Source: Candidatus Palauibacter rhopaloidicola
Lineage (GTDB): Bacteria > Gemmatimonadota > Gemmatimonadetes > Palauibacterales > Palauibacteraceae
Direction: 5' to 3'
DNA: 64,000 nucleotides
Assembly (NCBI GenBank): GCA_026914155.1
Contig: JAPPGH010000008.1
Coordinates: 166,006 to 230,005, forward strand
A program made the translations under genes and the position numbers. The notes beneath the pieces were generated by a model, which made no database searches, was not told where the DNA came from, and saw nothing but the letters and a program-made list of their open reading frames with translations. Of this stretch, positions 40,888 through 49,811 are shown one piece after another (the stretch's first letter is position 1; the number at the start of each line of letters is the position of its first letter).

Positions 40888-43800
40888 TCAGAAGACGAGT
40901 TCCGCCGAGAAGGTGAACGTCCGGAAGTTCGGGTAGCCGAAGCTGTCGTAGCGGTTCAAGGTCGCGCTCCCGACCTCGCCGCCGTCTCGGCCGACTTCGG
41001 GATCGTACCCGCGGTACTCGGTGAACGTGAACAGGTTGCGCCCGATGGCGCTCAGCGTGACCCGGTCGAACACGTTCCCGAACACGGACGACGTGAGTGA
41101 CTCCGGAAGCGTGTAGCCGAGCGAAAGCTCACGGACCTTGAGCCACGTGCCGTCCTCGCGGAACCAGGAGTTGTCCGACCCGACGTTGTAGATGACCGAG
41201 GCGTAGCCCGTCGGCTTGTTCAACTCAAGCGGCTTGCCCGTCTGGTCCACGTCCTCGCCGCGCAACTCGCGAAGCGCCCACTGCGCCGTGTTGTTGTAGA
41301 TCGAGTGACCGACCGACGACTCGAGGAGCGCGTTCAGGCTGAGGTTCCGGTATCGGAAGTTCGTGGCGAACGACGCGCTGAAGTCCGGTGTCGTGTTCCC
41401 GAACGGCAGGAAGTCCGTCAGCCGGCACTTCTCCTCGTAGTCGCCCGGATTCTTGGCGATGCAGGCCGGCGAGTAGTCTTCGACGTAGAACGGATGCCCC
41501 CAGCGGTAGTTCCGCGTTCCACCGTCGGCCGTGCCGACCTCGCCCGTCGTGCCCCACAGCTTCTTGCTGAACCCTTCCGTGTAGTCGCTCCCGCCCGTGT
41601 AGACGAGAAGGCCGTCGTCGTTGATCTGGAAGTTGGCGTTGCAGTCGGAAGCCGACACGCCGACCGGAGCCAGGTCCGCACAACTCGTGGCCAGGACTTC
41701 GCCCCACATCTCGCCCAGCGGACGACCCTCGGAGACGTAGTAGGTCGACACCGTGTAGTCGGGAACGTCCAGACGCGTGATTTCCTGCCGCGTCTTGTCC
41801 CAGTTCAGCCGGAACTGAAGGCCCATGTCCTGCGTGTCGATCGCCGCGTAGCGCAGCGAGACCTCGTACGTCTGTGCCGAGATTTCACCGGCGTTCTGCC
41901 ACTGGTTCGAGAAGCCCACGAACGCCGCCTGCGGAACCTGCAGCAGCTGGTCGTCGGTCGTCTGCCAGGCGTAGGTCAGATCGAGGCCGAGGTTCTCGAA
42001 GAACACGAAGTTGATCCCCGCTTCACGCTCCGTCGTGAACTCCGGCTTCAGCGCCCGGTTCCCGAGGTTGATCGGGAAAATCGCGCCCTGCGCGACGCCG
42101 AACGTCTCGTACTGGGCGTAGAAGTTCGGCCGGCCGCCGGCCGTGCCCAGCGAGAAGCGCAGCTTCAGCTCATCGATTGCGTCGATGTTCCAGAAGTCCT
42201 CCTGCGCCACGCGCCACGCGACCGAGCCGCGGTAGTAGGTCTGCCACCGCTCATCCGGCCCGAACAGCGAGGAGCCGTCGCGACGGATCAAACCGTCCAG
42301 GATGTACTTGCCCTGGTAGTCGACGCTCGCGATCCCGAACAGCCCTTCCGCCTTGATCGACCGGACCTGGTTGTTCCCGGAAGTCTCGCCGATGATGGCG
42401 CCGAAGTTCGGCACGTCCTGCACCGAGAAGCGGCTGCCGAACACGCCGTTCGACTTGAAGCTCTGGTCTTCGATCAGGTAGCGGGCCTTCCCGCGCACCG
42501 TGACGTCACCGTCCAGGAACGTCTGGCTCGCGCCGAGCGTCACGGAGGCGTTGATCGCCTCATCGGTGAAGTTGAACTCGCGCAGGCTACCGCCGGTGAG
42601 TTCGCCGGTGCCGCTGGCGCTCGACGTGCGCTCGTTCTTGGGCCGGATCGTGTAGTCCCGGAAGTCCGTCCGGTCGAACGAGGCGTTCGCTTCGAGCGTC
42701 AGCCAGTCAAAGGCTGCCGGAGAGAAGTTGAGGTCCACCGATCCCATCGACCGCGTCCGCTTGTCCCGGCTGTCGTTGACCGCGAGCAGGTAGAGCGGGT
42801 TGGCCTCGATCGACTGCGGATCCGCGTCGATATCGGGGTACCCGTCGAACGGGGAGACGCCCGTCAGCTCGATCGCGGGCGACATGAAGGTGAGCCGCGA
42901 GAAGGCGCCGGTCGTGACCGCTTTGTCATCCTGGTCGGAGCGTGAGTAGAACCCGCTCGCGGCGATGTCCAGGTCGCCGAAGCGCGTGTCGACGTTCAGG
43001 CGCACGTTCTGACGCTCGAACCCTTCGTCGTTCGGAACGCCGACGTTGAAGGGCGAGAGTCCCTGTGCGACGCGGTCCGAGTTCAGCGTGGCGAGGTTGT
43101 CGATACACTGCGAGCAACTCACGACCCCGGCCTCGCGGAACTGGTCCACGCTCACCCGGAAGCTCGACTCGCCGAACCGGCCCGTCACCGCGGCGTAGAT
43201 GTCCATCGTCTCGCCGGGATCGAAGAACGTGTCCATGTGGTCGAACAACTCGCCCGGAAACGCCTGGTTCGCGAACGCCGTGGACGTAGTCCCCGGCTCG
43301 CCGACGTTGATCTGGTTGTAGAGCAGCGCGGAGCCGAAACCCTGCCGGTTGAGGTCGCGGAAGTCGACCTCGCTGCCCTGCGAGTCGATGAACTTGGTCC
43401 CCGACGCGTTCATCGTGTACGGATGTGAACGCACGAGGCCGATGTCACCGACGAGCTGGCCGAGGCCGTACTCGCCGCGCGTGAGGACGTTCAGCGTGTT
43501 CGTCTGCAGGCCCGTGCCGCGCTTCGTCGTGATCTCGATCACGCCGTTCTGCGCCCGCGAACCGTACAGCGACGCCGCCGCCGCACCCTTCACGATCTCC
43601 ACGTGGTCGATGTCCAGCGCGCCCACGTCCGAGAGCGACGCGCCTTCGGACTGGATCACGCCGTCGATCACGATCAGGGGTGACGTGCTCCGGCCGGACG
43701 CGTTGATCGAGGTCGGACCCCGCAGCATGATCGAGGCCGGCTGGCCCGGCTGGCCCGAAGCGGAGACGACCGAGACACCGGCCGCCTTACCCGCCAGCAG

Positions 43801-44271
43801 CGACGAAGCATCCGCCGCCGGGACCGGAAGGTCCTGTGCCGACAGCCGCTCCACCGTGAACGGGAGCTTCACCTGCGGCGTCTCGCCCACCACCCCCGTC
43901 ACGACGATGTCCTGGAGGCGAAGGGCCGTCTGCTCGACGGAGAAGTCCGCCGATGCCACTTGGCCCGATGCCACCGTCACCGTCTGCGACAGCTCGTGGT
44001 AGCCGATCAGACGGACCGTCACGGTCTGCTCGCCCGCCGGCACCCCTTCCAACCGGTACGTGCCCTCCGGACCCGACAGCGTACCGATCACCGTTCCCGC
44101 AACGAACACCTGCGCGCCGGCCACCGGGGCCAGCGACTCCGCATCGGTCACCGTCCCCGAGATCGCTCCCTGAGCGAGCAGCGGGGCCGCGCCGATAAAG
44201 AGCCAGACGCTCGCTGCCGTGGCGGCCAGCGCACCCGCGCGCCTCCGCCGTCCTGACAACCTTAACAACAT
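40888..44271 (-). CDS. SusC/RagA-family TonB-linked outer-membrane protein, copy 1
   Basis: 1127-residue TonB-dependent transporter. A signal peptide (VWLFIGAAPLLAQ) leads to a CarboxypepD-reg-like domain (about 33-115: GTVTDAESLAPVAGAQVFVA), then IVVTGVVGE and the plug domain (about 130-245) with the Sus signature SLYGSRAQNGVIEITTKRG. The rest is a 22-strand-type barrel ending TFTFSAELVF with a terminal aromatic. It imports oligomers (glycan or peptide) handed over by SusD. The start is ATG 44271. It is about as similar to copies 2 and 3 as they are to each other. Confidence 0.93.
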   Translation of the reverse strand: MLLRLSGRRRRAGALAATAASVWLFIGAAPLLAQGAISGTVTDAESLAPVAGAQVFVAGTVIGTLSGPEGTYRLEGVPAGEQTVTVRLIGYHELSQTVTVASGQVASADFSVEQTALRLQDIVVTGVVGETPQVKLPFTVERLSAQDLPVPAADASSLLAGKAAGVSVVSASGQPGQPASIMLRGPTSINASGRSTSPLIVIDGVIQSEGASLSDVGALDIDHVEIVKGAAAASLYGSRAQNGVIEITTKRGTGLQTNTLNVLTRGEYGLGQLVGDIGLVRSHPYTMNASGTKFIDSQGSEVDFRDLNRQGFGSALLYNQINVGEPGTTSTAFANQAFPGELFDHMDTFFDPGETMDIYAAVTGRFGESSFRVSVDQFREAGVVSCSQCIDNLATLNSDRVAQGLSPFNVGVPNDEGFERQNVRLNVDTRFGDLDIAASGFYSRSDQDDKAVTTGAFSRLTFMSPAIELTGVSPFDGYPDIDADPQSIEANPLYLLAVNDSRDKRTRSMGSVDLNFSPAAFDWLTLEANASFDRTDFRDYTIRPKNERTSSASGTGELTGGSLREFNFTDEAINASVTLGASQTFLDGDVTVRGKARYLIEDQSFKSNGVFGSRFSVQDVPNFGAIIGETSGNNQVRSIKAEGLFGIASVDYQGKYILDGLIRRDGSSLFGPDERWQTYYRGSVAWRVAQEDFWNIDAIDELKLRFSLGTAGGRPNFYAQYETFGVAQGAIFPINLGNRALKPEFTTEREAGINFVFFENLGLDLTYAWQTTDDQLLQVPQAAFVGFSNQWQNAGEISAQTYEVSLRYAAIDTQDMGLQFRLNWDKTRQEITRLDVPDYTVSTYYVSEGRPLGEMWGEVLATSCADLAPVGVSASDCNANFQINDDGLLVYTGGSDYTEGFSKKLWGTTGEVGTADGGTRNYRWGHPFYVEDYSPACIAKNPGDYEEKCRLTDFLPFGNTTPDFSASFATNFRYRNLSLNALLESSVGHSIYNNTAQWALRELRGEDVDQTGKPLELNKPTGYASVIYNVGSDNSWFREDGTWLKVRELSLGYTLPESLTSSVFGNVFDRVTLSAIGRNLFTFTEYRGYDPEVGRDGGEVGSATLNRYDSFGYPNFRTFTFSAELVF

Positions 44272-44339
44272 GGATCACTCTCCTTGTAGCAGTGAGATCC
44301 GTTGGTGCTTCGTATACGACCGTCCTTTATCTGAAGTCA

Positions 44340-44371
44340 GACCGGGGGGCGCCCGCTGGCGCCCCCCGGTC
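44340..44371 (-). terminator. Terminator hairpin of SusC-SusD pair 2
   Basis: Perfect 14-bp G/C-rich hairpin (44340-44353 with 44358-44371, 4-nt loop) 14 nt after the SusD copy 2 stop. The following minus-strand sequence has no strong U-run, so it could also act as an mRNA-stabilising end. Confidence 0.6.
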
Positions 44372-44385
44372 ATTTCACCTCTGCC

Positions 44386-46113
44386 TCAACGCACGACCAT
44401 GTCTTCGCTCGCGCGCGACGCCTTCTGATGCCGCTGGAGGCGATGCAGCGTGAACGCCGCCCTCTCCAGCGCCGAGTCGAGGCTCCCCGGAACGATCGAC
44501 GGTGGCGTCGGATTGCCGGCCGCTCCGCCCGCGCTCCCACCGAAGGTGTAGATGTCCCGCTGCAGAACCTCGAGATCCGCTGCCGGCATCGGCAGGTGGA
44601 GCGCCGTGCCCGCCGGCAGGATGTCGTTGCGTCGTCCGTGCCAGTGCTCGAGCCCTCCGAACACGTTGTACACGTTCTCGAAGTGCTCGAACCAGATCGC
44701 GTCCCGCAGATTGCCGCAGCGGCCCTGCACGTCGTACCGCTTCCGCGGCGTGCACTCGCCCGCCCCGTTCGACGGCACCGGATCCGTCGGGTTCGACGGC
44801 GCCGGAGCCAGACCGGCTTCCATGCGCGTCACATTGATGATGTCCGCGGCCCCCGCGAAGTCGCCCATCCGGTACAGACCTTCCGCGACGTAGTGTTCCA
44901 TCTCCTGGCCCGTCATCTCCTCCATGTCCCCGGATTCGCAGAAGTTGCAGCTCAGGGTGTAGTGGTCGTACCGCGCATCTCCGTAGTGCGACTGCCGGTA
45001 CGTTCCGCGCGAGGCGATGAAGATGATGTTCGCGTTGTAGCGGTGGCGCGGGCCCGTCGAAGCGGCCGTGGGGCTCACGCTCTCTCCCAGCGTCCCGTCC
45101 TCGTTCACGGCGGGGTAACGCTTGTCATCCCCGAAGGTCATCTTGCGCGCCGTCCGCTTCGAGGTCTCGAAGGTGAGCCAGTCCTGGTATTCGCCGCTCT
45201 GGTCCGCCATGCCGGCCCAGTCCATGTGCATCCGGTGCCAGGTGCCGTTCTGCTGGGCCTTGGCCTTCAGGTCGTCATACCAGGCCGTGTCGGACGAGCG
45301 GTCTTCGCCGACGACGACGACATCCTGGATGCCGGCCCGCGCGTCGGACATGATCTGGCTCCAGTTCGCACCGGCCGCCTCGGCATCCGTCCGCGGCAGG
45401 TTCGCCGCGCAGCGCGCCTTCCAGCCGACCAGGTAATCGGCGAACTGGTTGTTGTCCCAGGCATTCCCGTTGATCCAGGTGTCCGGGAGCGAGAACGACG
45501 TCCCCCGCACGGCGGACTCCGCCTCGTTCAGCTTGCCCATCGCGTAGCTGAACATGCTGTTGTAGTCGACCGTCTCGAGTTCGCCGGTGAGATCCGTCGT
45601 TTCGTCGACGATGAAGGCCTGATCGTACCACAGCGCGAGCAGGCAGCTCAGCATCGCCTGACTGGAAAGGGCGAAGGCGCGCGCCCGGGCGTTCCGCTCG
45701 CCGCCCGGCCCGATTTCCAGACCCTCGTCGATGGCCCGGACCCCGTCGGACGCCGCCGCGATCCCTCCATAGGCGTCGTTCCAGTGCTCCGAGAACACGT
45801 ACGACCAGCGATAGGAGGTCGAGTTCGGCATCGGTTCGCGGGGCTCCCGGCCGAGGTCGTTCTGGCCGTTGTTGCCCCACGTCGCCGTGTGCCGGCTCGA
45901 CATGTGGTTGAACGCGAAGTTCGCGTTGTTCCAGTAATGGCCCATCGCCCAGACCTGCTGATAGGAACTGGCGATGAGCGACTCGACGTCATCCGGGCTC
46001 GCCAGCGCGCGCGCCCGGTCCGGCTCGTTCGGGTTATTGACCTGAAGGTCGCAGCCCGAAAAACCGATTCCGAGGGCCAGCGTGACGGCCGGCAGTGTCA
46101 ACTTCCTGTTCAT
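44386..46113 (-). CDS. SusD/RagB-family surface lipoprotein, copy 2
   Basis: 575-residue lipoprotein, lipobox GFSGC (C21), mature start DLQVNNPNEPDRARAL. Same length and order of conserved blocks as copies 1 and 3 (SSRHTATWGN, LPDTWINGNAWDNNQFADYL, WHRMHMDW, GTYRQSHYGD). The central surface segment differs (DTAWYDDLKAKAQQNGTW), suggesting a changed ligand. ATG 46113 has GGAGGGGTC just upstream. It follows SusC copy 2 by 55 nt. Confidence 0.92.
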   Translation of the reverse strand: MNRKLTLPAVTLALGIGFSGCDLQVNNPNEPDRARALASPDDVESLIASSYQQVWAMGHYWNNANFAFNHMSSRHTATWGNNGQNDLGREPREPMPNSTSYRWSYVFSEHWNDAYGGIAAASDGVRAIDEGLEIGPGGERNARARAFALSSQAMLSCLLALWYDQAFIVDETTDLTGELETVDYNSMFSYAMGKLNEAESAVRGTSFSLPDTWINGNAWDNNQFADYLVGWKARCAANLPRTDAEAAGANWSQIMSDARAGIQDVVVVGEDRSSDTAWYDDLKAKAQQNGTWHRMHMDWAGMADQSGEYQDWLTFETSKRTARKMTFGDDKRYPAVNEDGTLGESVSPTAASTGPRHRYNANIIFIASRGTYRQSHYGDARYDHYTLSCNFCESGDMEEMTGQEMEHYVAEGLYRMGDFAGAADIINVTRMEAGLAPAPSNPTDPVPSNGAGECTPRKRYDVQGRCGNLRDAIWFEHFENVYNVFGGLEHWHGRRNDILPAGTALHLPMPAADLEVLQRDIYTFGGSAGGAAGNPTPPSIVPGSLDSALERAAFTLHRLQRHQKASRASEDMVVR

Positions 46114-46168
46114 GACCCCTCCATAAACTCAGTCCATGTCCGTCCGGCCTCCGTTTCCCGGAGGGGCA

Positions 46169-49100
46169 TCAGAACACCAGTTCCGCCGAGAAGGTGAACG
46201 AGCGGAAGTTCGGATAGCCGAAGCTGTCGTACCTCTGCAGGCCCGCGTTCGTGAGTTCGCCGCCGCTCCGGCCGACTTCGGGATCGTATCCGCGATAGTC
46301 CGTGATCGTCAGCAGGTTACGGCCAATTGCGTTGAGCGTAACCCGGTCGAACATCTCGCCGAAGAGGCTCTGCCGCATCCCGTCCGGCAGCGTGTACCCG
46401 ATCGACAATTCGCGAATCTTGATCCAGTCGCCGTCCTCGCGGAACCAGTCGTTGTCGTTGTTCGAGAGATAAACCCCCGCCACGTAACCGATGGACTTGT
46501 TGTGCTCGAGGGGCTTTCCCGTCTGGTCCACGTCCTCGCCGCGGTCGTCCCGGAGCGCCCACTGCGCCGTGTTGTTGTAGATGGAGTGACCCATCGACGA
46601 CTCGACGAGGGCGTTCAGCGCGAGGCTCTTGTAACGGAAGTTGGACCCGAACGACACGTTGAAGTCCGGCGTCGTGTTCCCGAACGGAAGCACGTCCGTG
46701 AGCTGGCACTTCTCCATGTAGTTGCCCGGGTTCTTCGCCACGCACGCCGGCGAGTAGTCCAGGACCTTGATCGGAATGCCCCAGAGGTACGTGTTCTCGC
46801 CACCACCGGTCGTGGGCACCGTACCGTCCGTCCCCCAGAGTTTCTTGCTGAACCCTTCGGTGAAGTCGGCGCCTCCCGTCCACACGAGGATGCCGTCGTC
46901 GTTCACACGGAAGTTCGCGTTGCAGTCGGACGCCGCGATGCCGACGGGTTCGAGATCCGAGCAGGTTGTCGCCAGCACGTGGCCCCACATCTCGCCCAGC
47001 GGACGACCCTCCGAGACGAAGAACGTCCCCTGGCGGTACGCGGGCACGTCCAGCCGCGTGATCTCCTGGCGCGTCCGATCCCAGTTCAGCCGGAACTGCA
47101 GGCCCATGTCCTGGGTGTCGATCGGTGCGTAGCGCATGGAGATCTCATACGTCTGCGCCGAGATCGCGCCCGCGTTCTGCCACTGGCTCGAGAAACCGAC
47201 GAACGCCGGCTGCGGGACGCGCAGCAGCTGGTCGTCCGTCGTCTGCCACGCGTATGTCAGGTCGAGACCCAGGTTGTCGAAGAACACGAAGTTGATCCCC
47301 GCTTCGCGCTCCGTCGTAAACTCCGGCTTGAGCGCGGTGTTCCCGAGGTTGACGGGGAAAATCGCGCCGCCGGAGATGCCGAACGTCTCGTACTGCGCCT
47401 GGAAGTTCGGCCGGCCGCCCGCCGTACCCAGCGAGAAGCGCAGCTTCAGCTCATCGATCGCGTCGATGTTCCAGAAGTCCTCCTGCGTCACGCGCCAGGC
47501 AAACGAGCCGCGGTAGTAGGTCTGCCACCGCTCGTCCGGCCCGAAGAGAGACGAACCGTCGCGCCGGATCAGGCCGTCGAGGATATAGCGGCCCTGGTAG
47601 TCCGCGCTCGCGATCCCGAACAGTCCTTCCGCTTTGATCGCCCGGACGGAGTTGCTGCCCGTCGTGGAGCCGGTGATGGCGCCGAAGTTCGGGACGTCCT
47701 GCACGGAGAACTGAGTTCCGAAAACGCCGTTCGACTCGAAACGCTGGTCCTCGATGAGGTAGCGGGCCTTACCGCGCACCGTGAGGTCGCCGTCCATGAA
47801 CGTCTCGCTCGCGCCGAGCGTCACCGATGCGTTGATCGCCTCGTCCTCGAAGTTGCCCTCGCGCAGGCTGCCGCCGGTCGGCCCCTCCCGGGTCTTCTCG
47901 TTCTTCGGGTAGAGTTCGTAGTCGTAGAAGTCCGTCCGGTCGAAGGATGCGTTCGCCTCGAGCGTCAACCAGTCGAGACCCGACGGAGAGTAGTTGAGGT
48001 CGACCGACCCCATCGTGCGCGTCCGCTTGTCCCGACTGTCTACGATCGCCAGCAGGTAGAGCGGGTTGTTGGAGATGGACTGCGAGTCCGCATCGATCCG
48101 CGGATATCCGTCCACCGGATCGATCTGCGCCAGGTCGACGGCCGGCGAGGCGAACGTCAACTGACTGAACGCGCCGTTCTCAAGCGCCTTGTCGTCCTGG
48201 TTGGCGCGCGAGTAGAACCCGCTCGCCGCGATGTCCAGATCCCCGAACCGCGTGTCGACGTTCAGGCGTACGTTCTGCCGCTCGTATCCGTCGTCGTCGG
48301 GCAGCCCAACTTCGAAGGCCGTCAAGCCCTGGGCGACCCGGTCCGCGTTCAACGTGGAGAGGTTGTCGATACACGGCGTGCAACGAACGATGCCGCCTTC
48401 CCTGAACTGGTCCACGCTCACACGGAAGCTCGACTCCCCGAAGCGGCCCGTCACTGCGCCGTAGGCATCGAACGTCTCCCCCGGATCGAAGAACGTGTTC
48501 ATGTGATCGAACAGCTCATGCGGGAACGCCTGGTTGGCAAACGAAGTGAAGGAATCGCCCGGTTCGCCGGGGTTGATCTGGTTCGCGAGGACCGGCGCAC
48601 CGAATCCGCCGCGGCTCAGGTCGGTGAAAGCGACCTCGTTCCCGTCGGTGTCGATGAAGAGCGTTCCCGCCGCGTTCATCTGGTACGGGTGGGACCGGGT
48701 CAAGCCAACGTCCCCCACCAACTGGGCGATGCCGTATTCGCCGCGGGCGAGGATGTTCAGCGAGTTCGTCTGCAGGCCCGTGCCGCGCTTCGTCGAGATC
48801 TCGATCACGCCGTTCTGCGCCCGCGAACCGTACAGCGACGCCGCCGCCGCGCCCTTCACGATCTCCACGTGATCGATGTCCAGCGATCCGATGTCGGAGA
48901 GCGAGGCCGACTCCGACTGGATCACGCCGTCGATCACGATCAGCGGCGACAGAGAGCGCCCTGCGGAGTTGATGGAAGTTGGGCCGCGCAGCATGATCGA
49001 CGCCTCCGCTCCGGGCTGGCCGGAACCGGACACGACCGACACGCCGGCCGCCTTCGCCGTCAGCAACGCGGAGACGTCGGCCGCCGGCACGGGGAAATTC

Positions 49101-49537
49101 TGCGCCGACAGCCGCTCCACCGTGAACGGGAGCTTCACCTGCGGCGTCTCGCCCACCACCCCCGTTACGACGATGTCCTGGAGGCGAAGGGCCGTCTGCT
49201 CGACGGAGAAGTCCGCCGACGCCACCTGGCCCGACGCTACCGTTACGGTCTGCGACAGCTCGTGATAGCCGATCAGGCGAACCGTCACGGTCTGCTCGCC
49301 CGCCGGCACGCCTTCCAACCGGTAGGTGCCCTCCGGACCTGACAGCGTACCGATCACCGTTCCCGCAACGAACACCTGCGCGCCGGCCACCGGGGCCAGC
49401 GACTCCGCATCGGTCACCGTCCCCGAGACCGCTCCCTGAGCGAGCACCGGGGCCGCGCCGATAAAGAGCCAGGCGCTCACTGCCGTGGCGGCCAGCACGC
49501 TCGCGCGCCTCCGCCGTCCTGACGACCTGTGCAACAT
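46169..49537 (-). CDS. SusC/RagA-family TonB-linked outer-membrane protein, copy 2
   Basis: 1122-residue transporter with the same layout as copy 1: signal peptide, CarboxypepD-reg-like domain, plug with SLYGSRAQNGVIEISTKRG (one Thr to Ser change) and barrel ending SFTFSAELVF. The N-terminal 160 residues are nearly identical to copies 1 and 3, while mid-barrel loops differ (LYPKNEKTREGPTGGSLRE, lacking about 5 residues found in the others). The start is ATG 49537, probably with its own promoter in 49538-49600 because a terminator lies just upstream. Confidence 0.93.
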   Translation of the reverse strand: MLHRSSGRRRRASVLAATAVSAWLFIGAAPVLAQGAVSGTVTDAESLAPVAGAQVFVAGTVIGTLSGPEGTYRLEGVPAGEQTVTVRLIGYHELSQTVTVASGQVASADFSVEQTALRLQDIVVTGVVGETPQVKLPFTVERLSAQNFPVPAADVSALLTAKAAGVSVVSGSGQPGAEASIMLRGPTSINSAGRSLSPLIVIDGVIQSESASLSDIGSLDIDHVEIVKGAAAASLYGSRAQNGVIEISTKRGTGLQTNSLNILARGEYGIAQLVGDVGLTRSHPYQMNAAGTLFIDTDGNEVAFTDLSRGGFGAPVLANQINPGEPGDSFTSFANQAFPHELFDHMNTFFDPGETFDAYGAVTGRFGESSFRVSVDQFREGGIVRCTPCIDNLSTLNADRVAQGLTAFEVGLPDDDGYERQNVRLNVDTRFGDLDIAASGFYSRANQDDKALENGAFSQLTFASPAVDLAQIDPVDGYPRIDADSQSISNNPLYLLAIVDSRDKRTRTMGSVDLNYSPSGLDWLTLEANASFDRTDFYDYELYPKNEKTREGPTGGSLREGNFEDEAINASVTLGASETFMDGDLTVRGKARYLIEDQRFESNGVFGTQFSVQDVPNFGAITGSTTGSNSVRAIKAEGLFGIASADYQGRYILDGLIRRDGSSLFGPDERWQTYYRGSFAWRVTQEDFWNIDAIDELKLRFSLGTAGGRPNFQAQYETFGISGGAIFPVNLGNTALKPEFTTEREAGINFVFFDNLGLDLTYAWQTTDDQLLRVPQPAFVGFSSQWQNAGAISAQTYEISMRYAPIDTQDMGLQFRLNWDRTRQEITRLDVPAYRQGTFFVSEGRPLGEMWGHVLATTCSDLEPVGIAASDCNANFRVNDDGILVWTGGADFTEGFSKKLWGTDGTVPTTGGGENTYLWGIPIKVLDYSPACVAKNPGNYMEKCQLTDVLPFGNTTPDFNVSFGSNFRYKSLALNALVESSMGHSIYNNTAQWALRDDRGEDVDQTGKPLEHNKSIGYVAGVYLSNNDNDWFREDGDWIKIRELSIGYTLPDGMRQSLFGEMFDRVTLNAIGRNLLTITDYRGYDPEVGRSGGELTNAGLQRYDSFGYPNFRSFTFSAELVF

Positions 49538-49601
49538 GGATCACCCTTCCTCTAGCGTGGAACCCTAAGCAACCCGAACCCTCTCCCTGCCTCCCAAGAA
49601 A

Positions 49602-49638
49602 AACGATCGGGGCCGCAGGATCGCGACCGCCGATCGTT
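49602..49638 (-). terminator. Rho-independent terminator of SusC-SusD pair 3
   Basis: 9-bp perfect stem (49602-49610 with 49630-49638) with a G/C-rich 19-nt loop. On the minus strand it is followed by a TTTTTCTT tract (to about 49596), the clearest U-tract terminator in the Sus block. Confidence 0.7.
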
Positions 49639-49667
49639 GTTTGCTGGCGCTCGTCTCGTCGTTAAGC

Positions 49668-49710
49668 GCACGCCTCCCGGAACCGTCACTGACGGCGCCG
49701 GGAGGCGTGC
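49668..49710. repeat. 43-bp composite palindrome between Sus pairs 2 and 3
   Basis: 13-bp arms (49668-49680 with 49698-49710) enclose a second 6-bp palindrome (49683-49688 with 49690-49695). The whole 43 bp is almost self-complementary. It lies 100 nt below the SusD copy 3 stop and above the U-tract terminator, so it may be part of a double terminator or a protein-binding site. Confidence 0.6.
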
Positions 49711-49811
49711 GTACTCCCTGGAAAGGCTGTCTATCCAACCAATCGCCTTCCTGGTTCAAGATCTCGGGGAGAACCATCCCCCCGCCCGGTTTCTTGCCGG
49801 GCCGCTACTTC

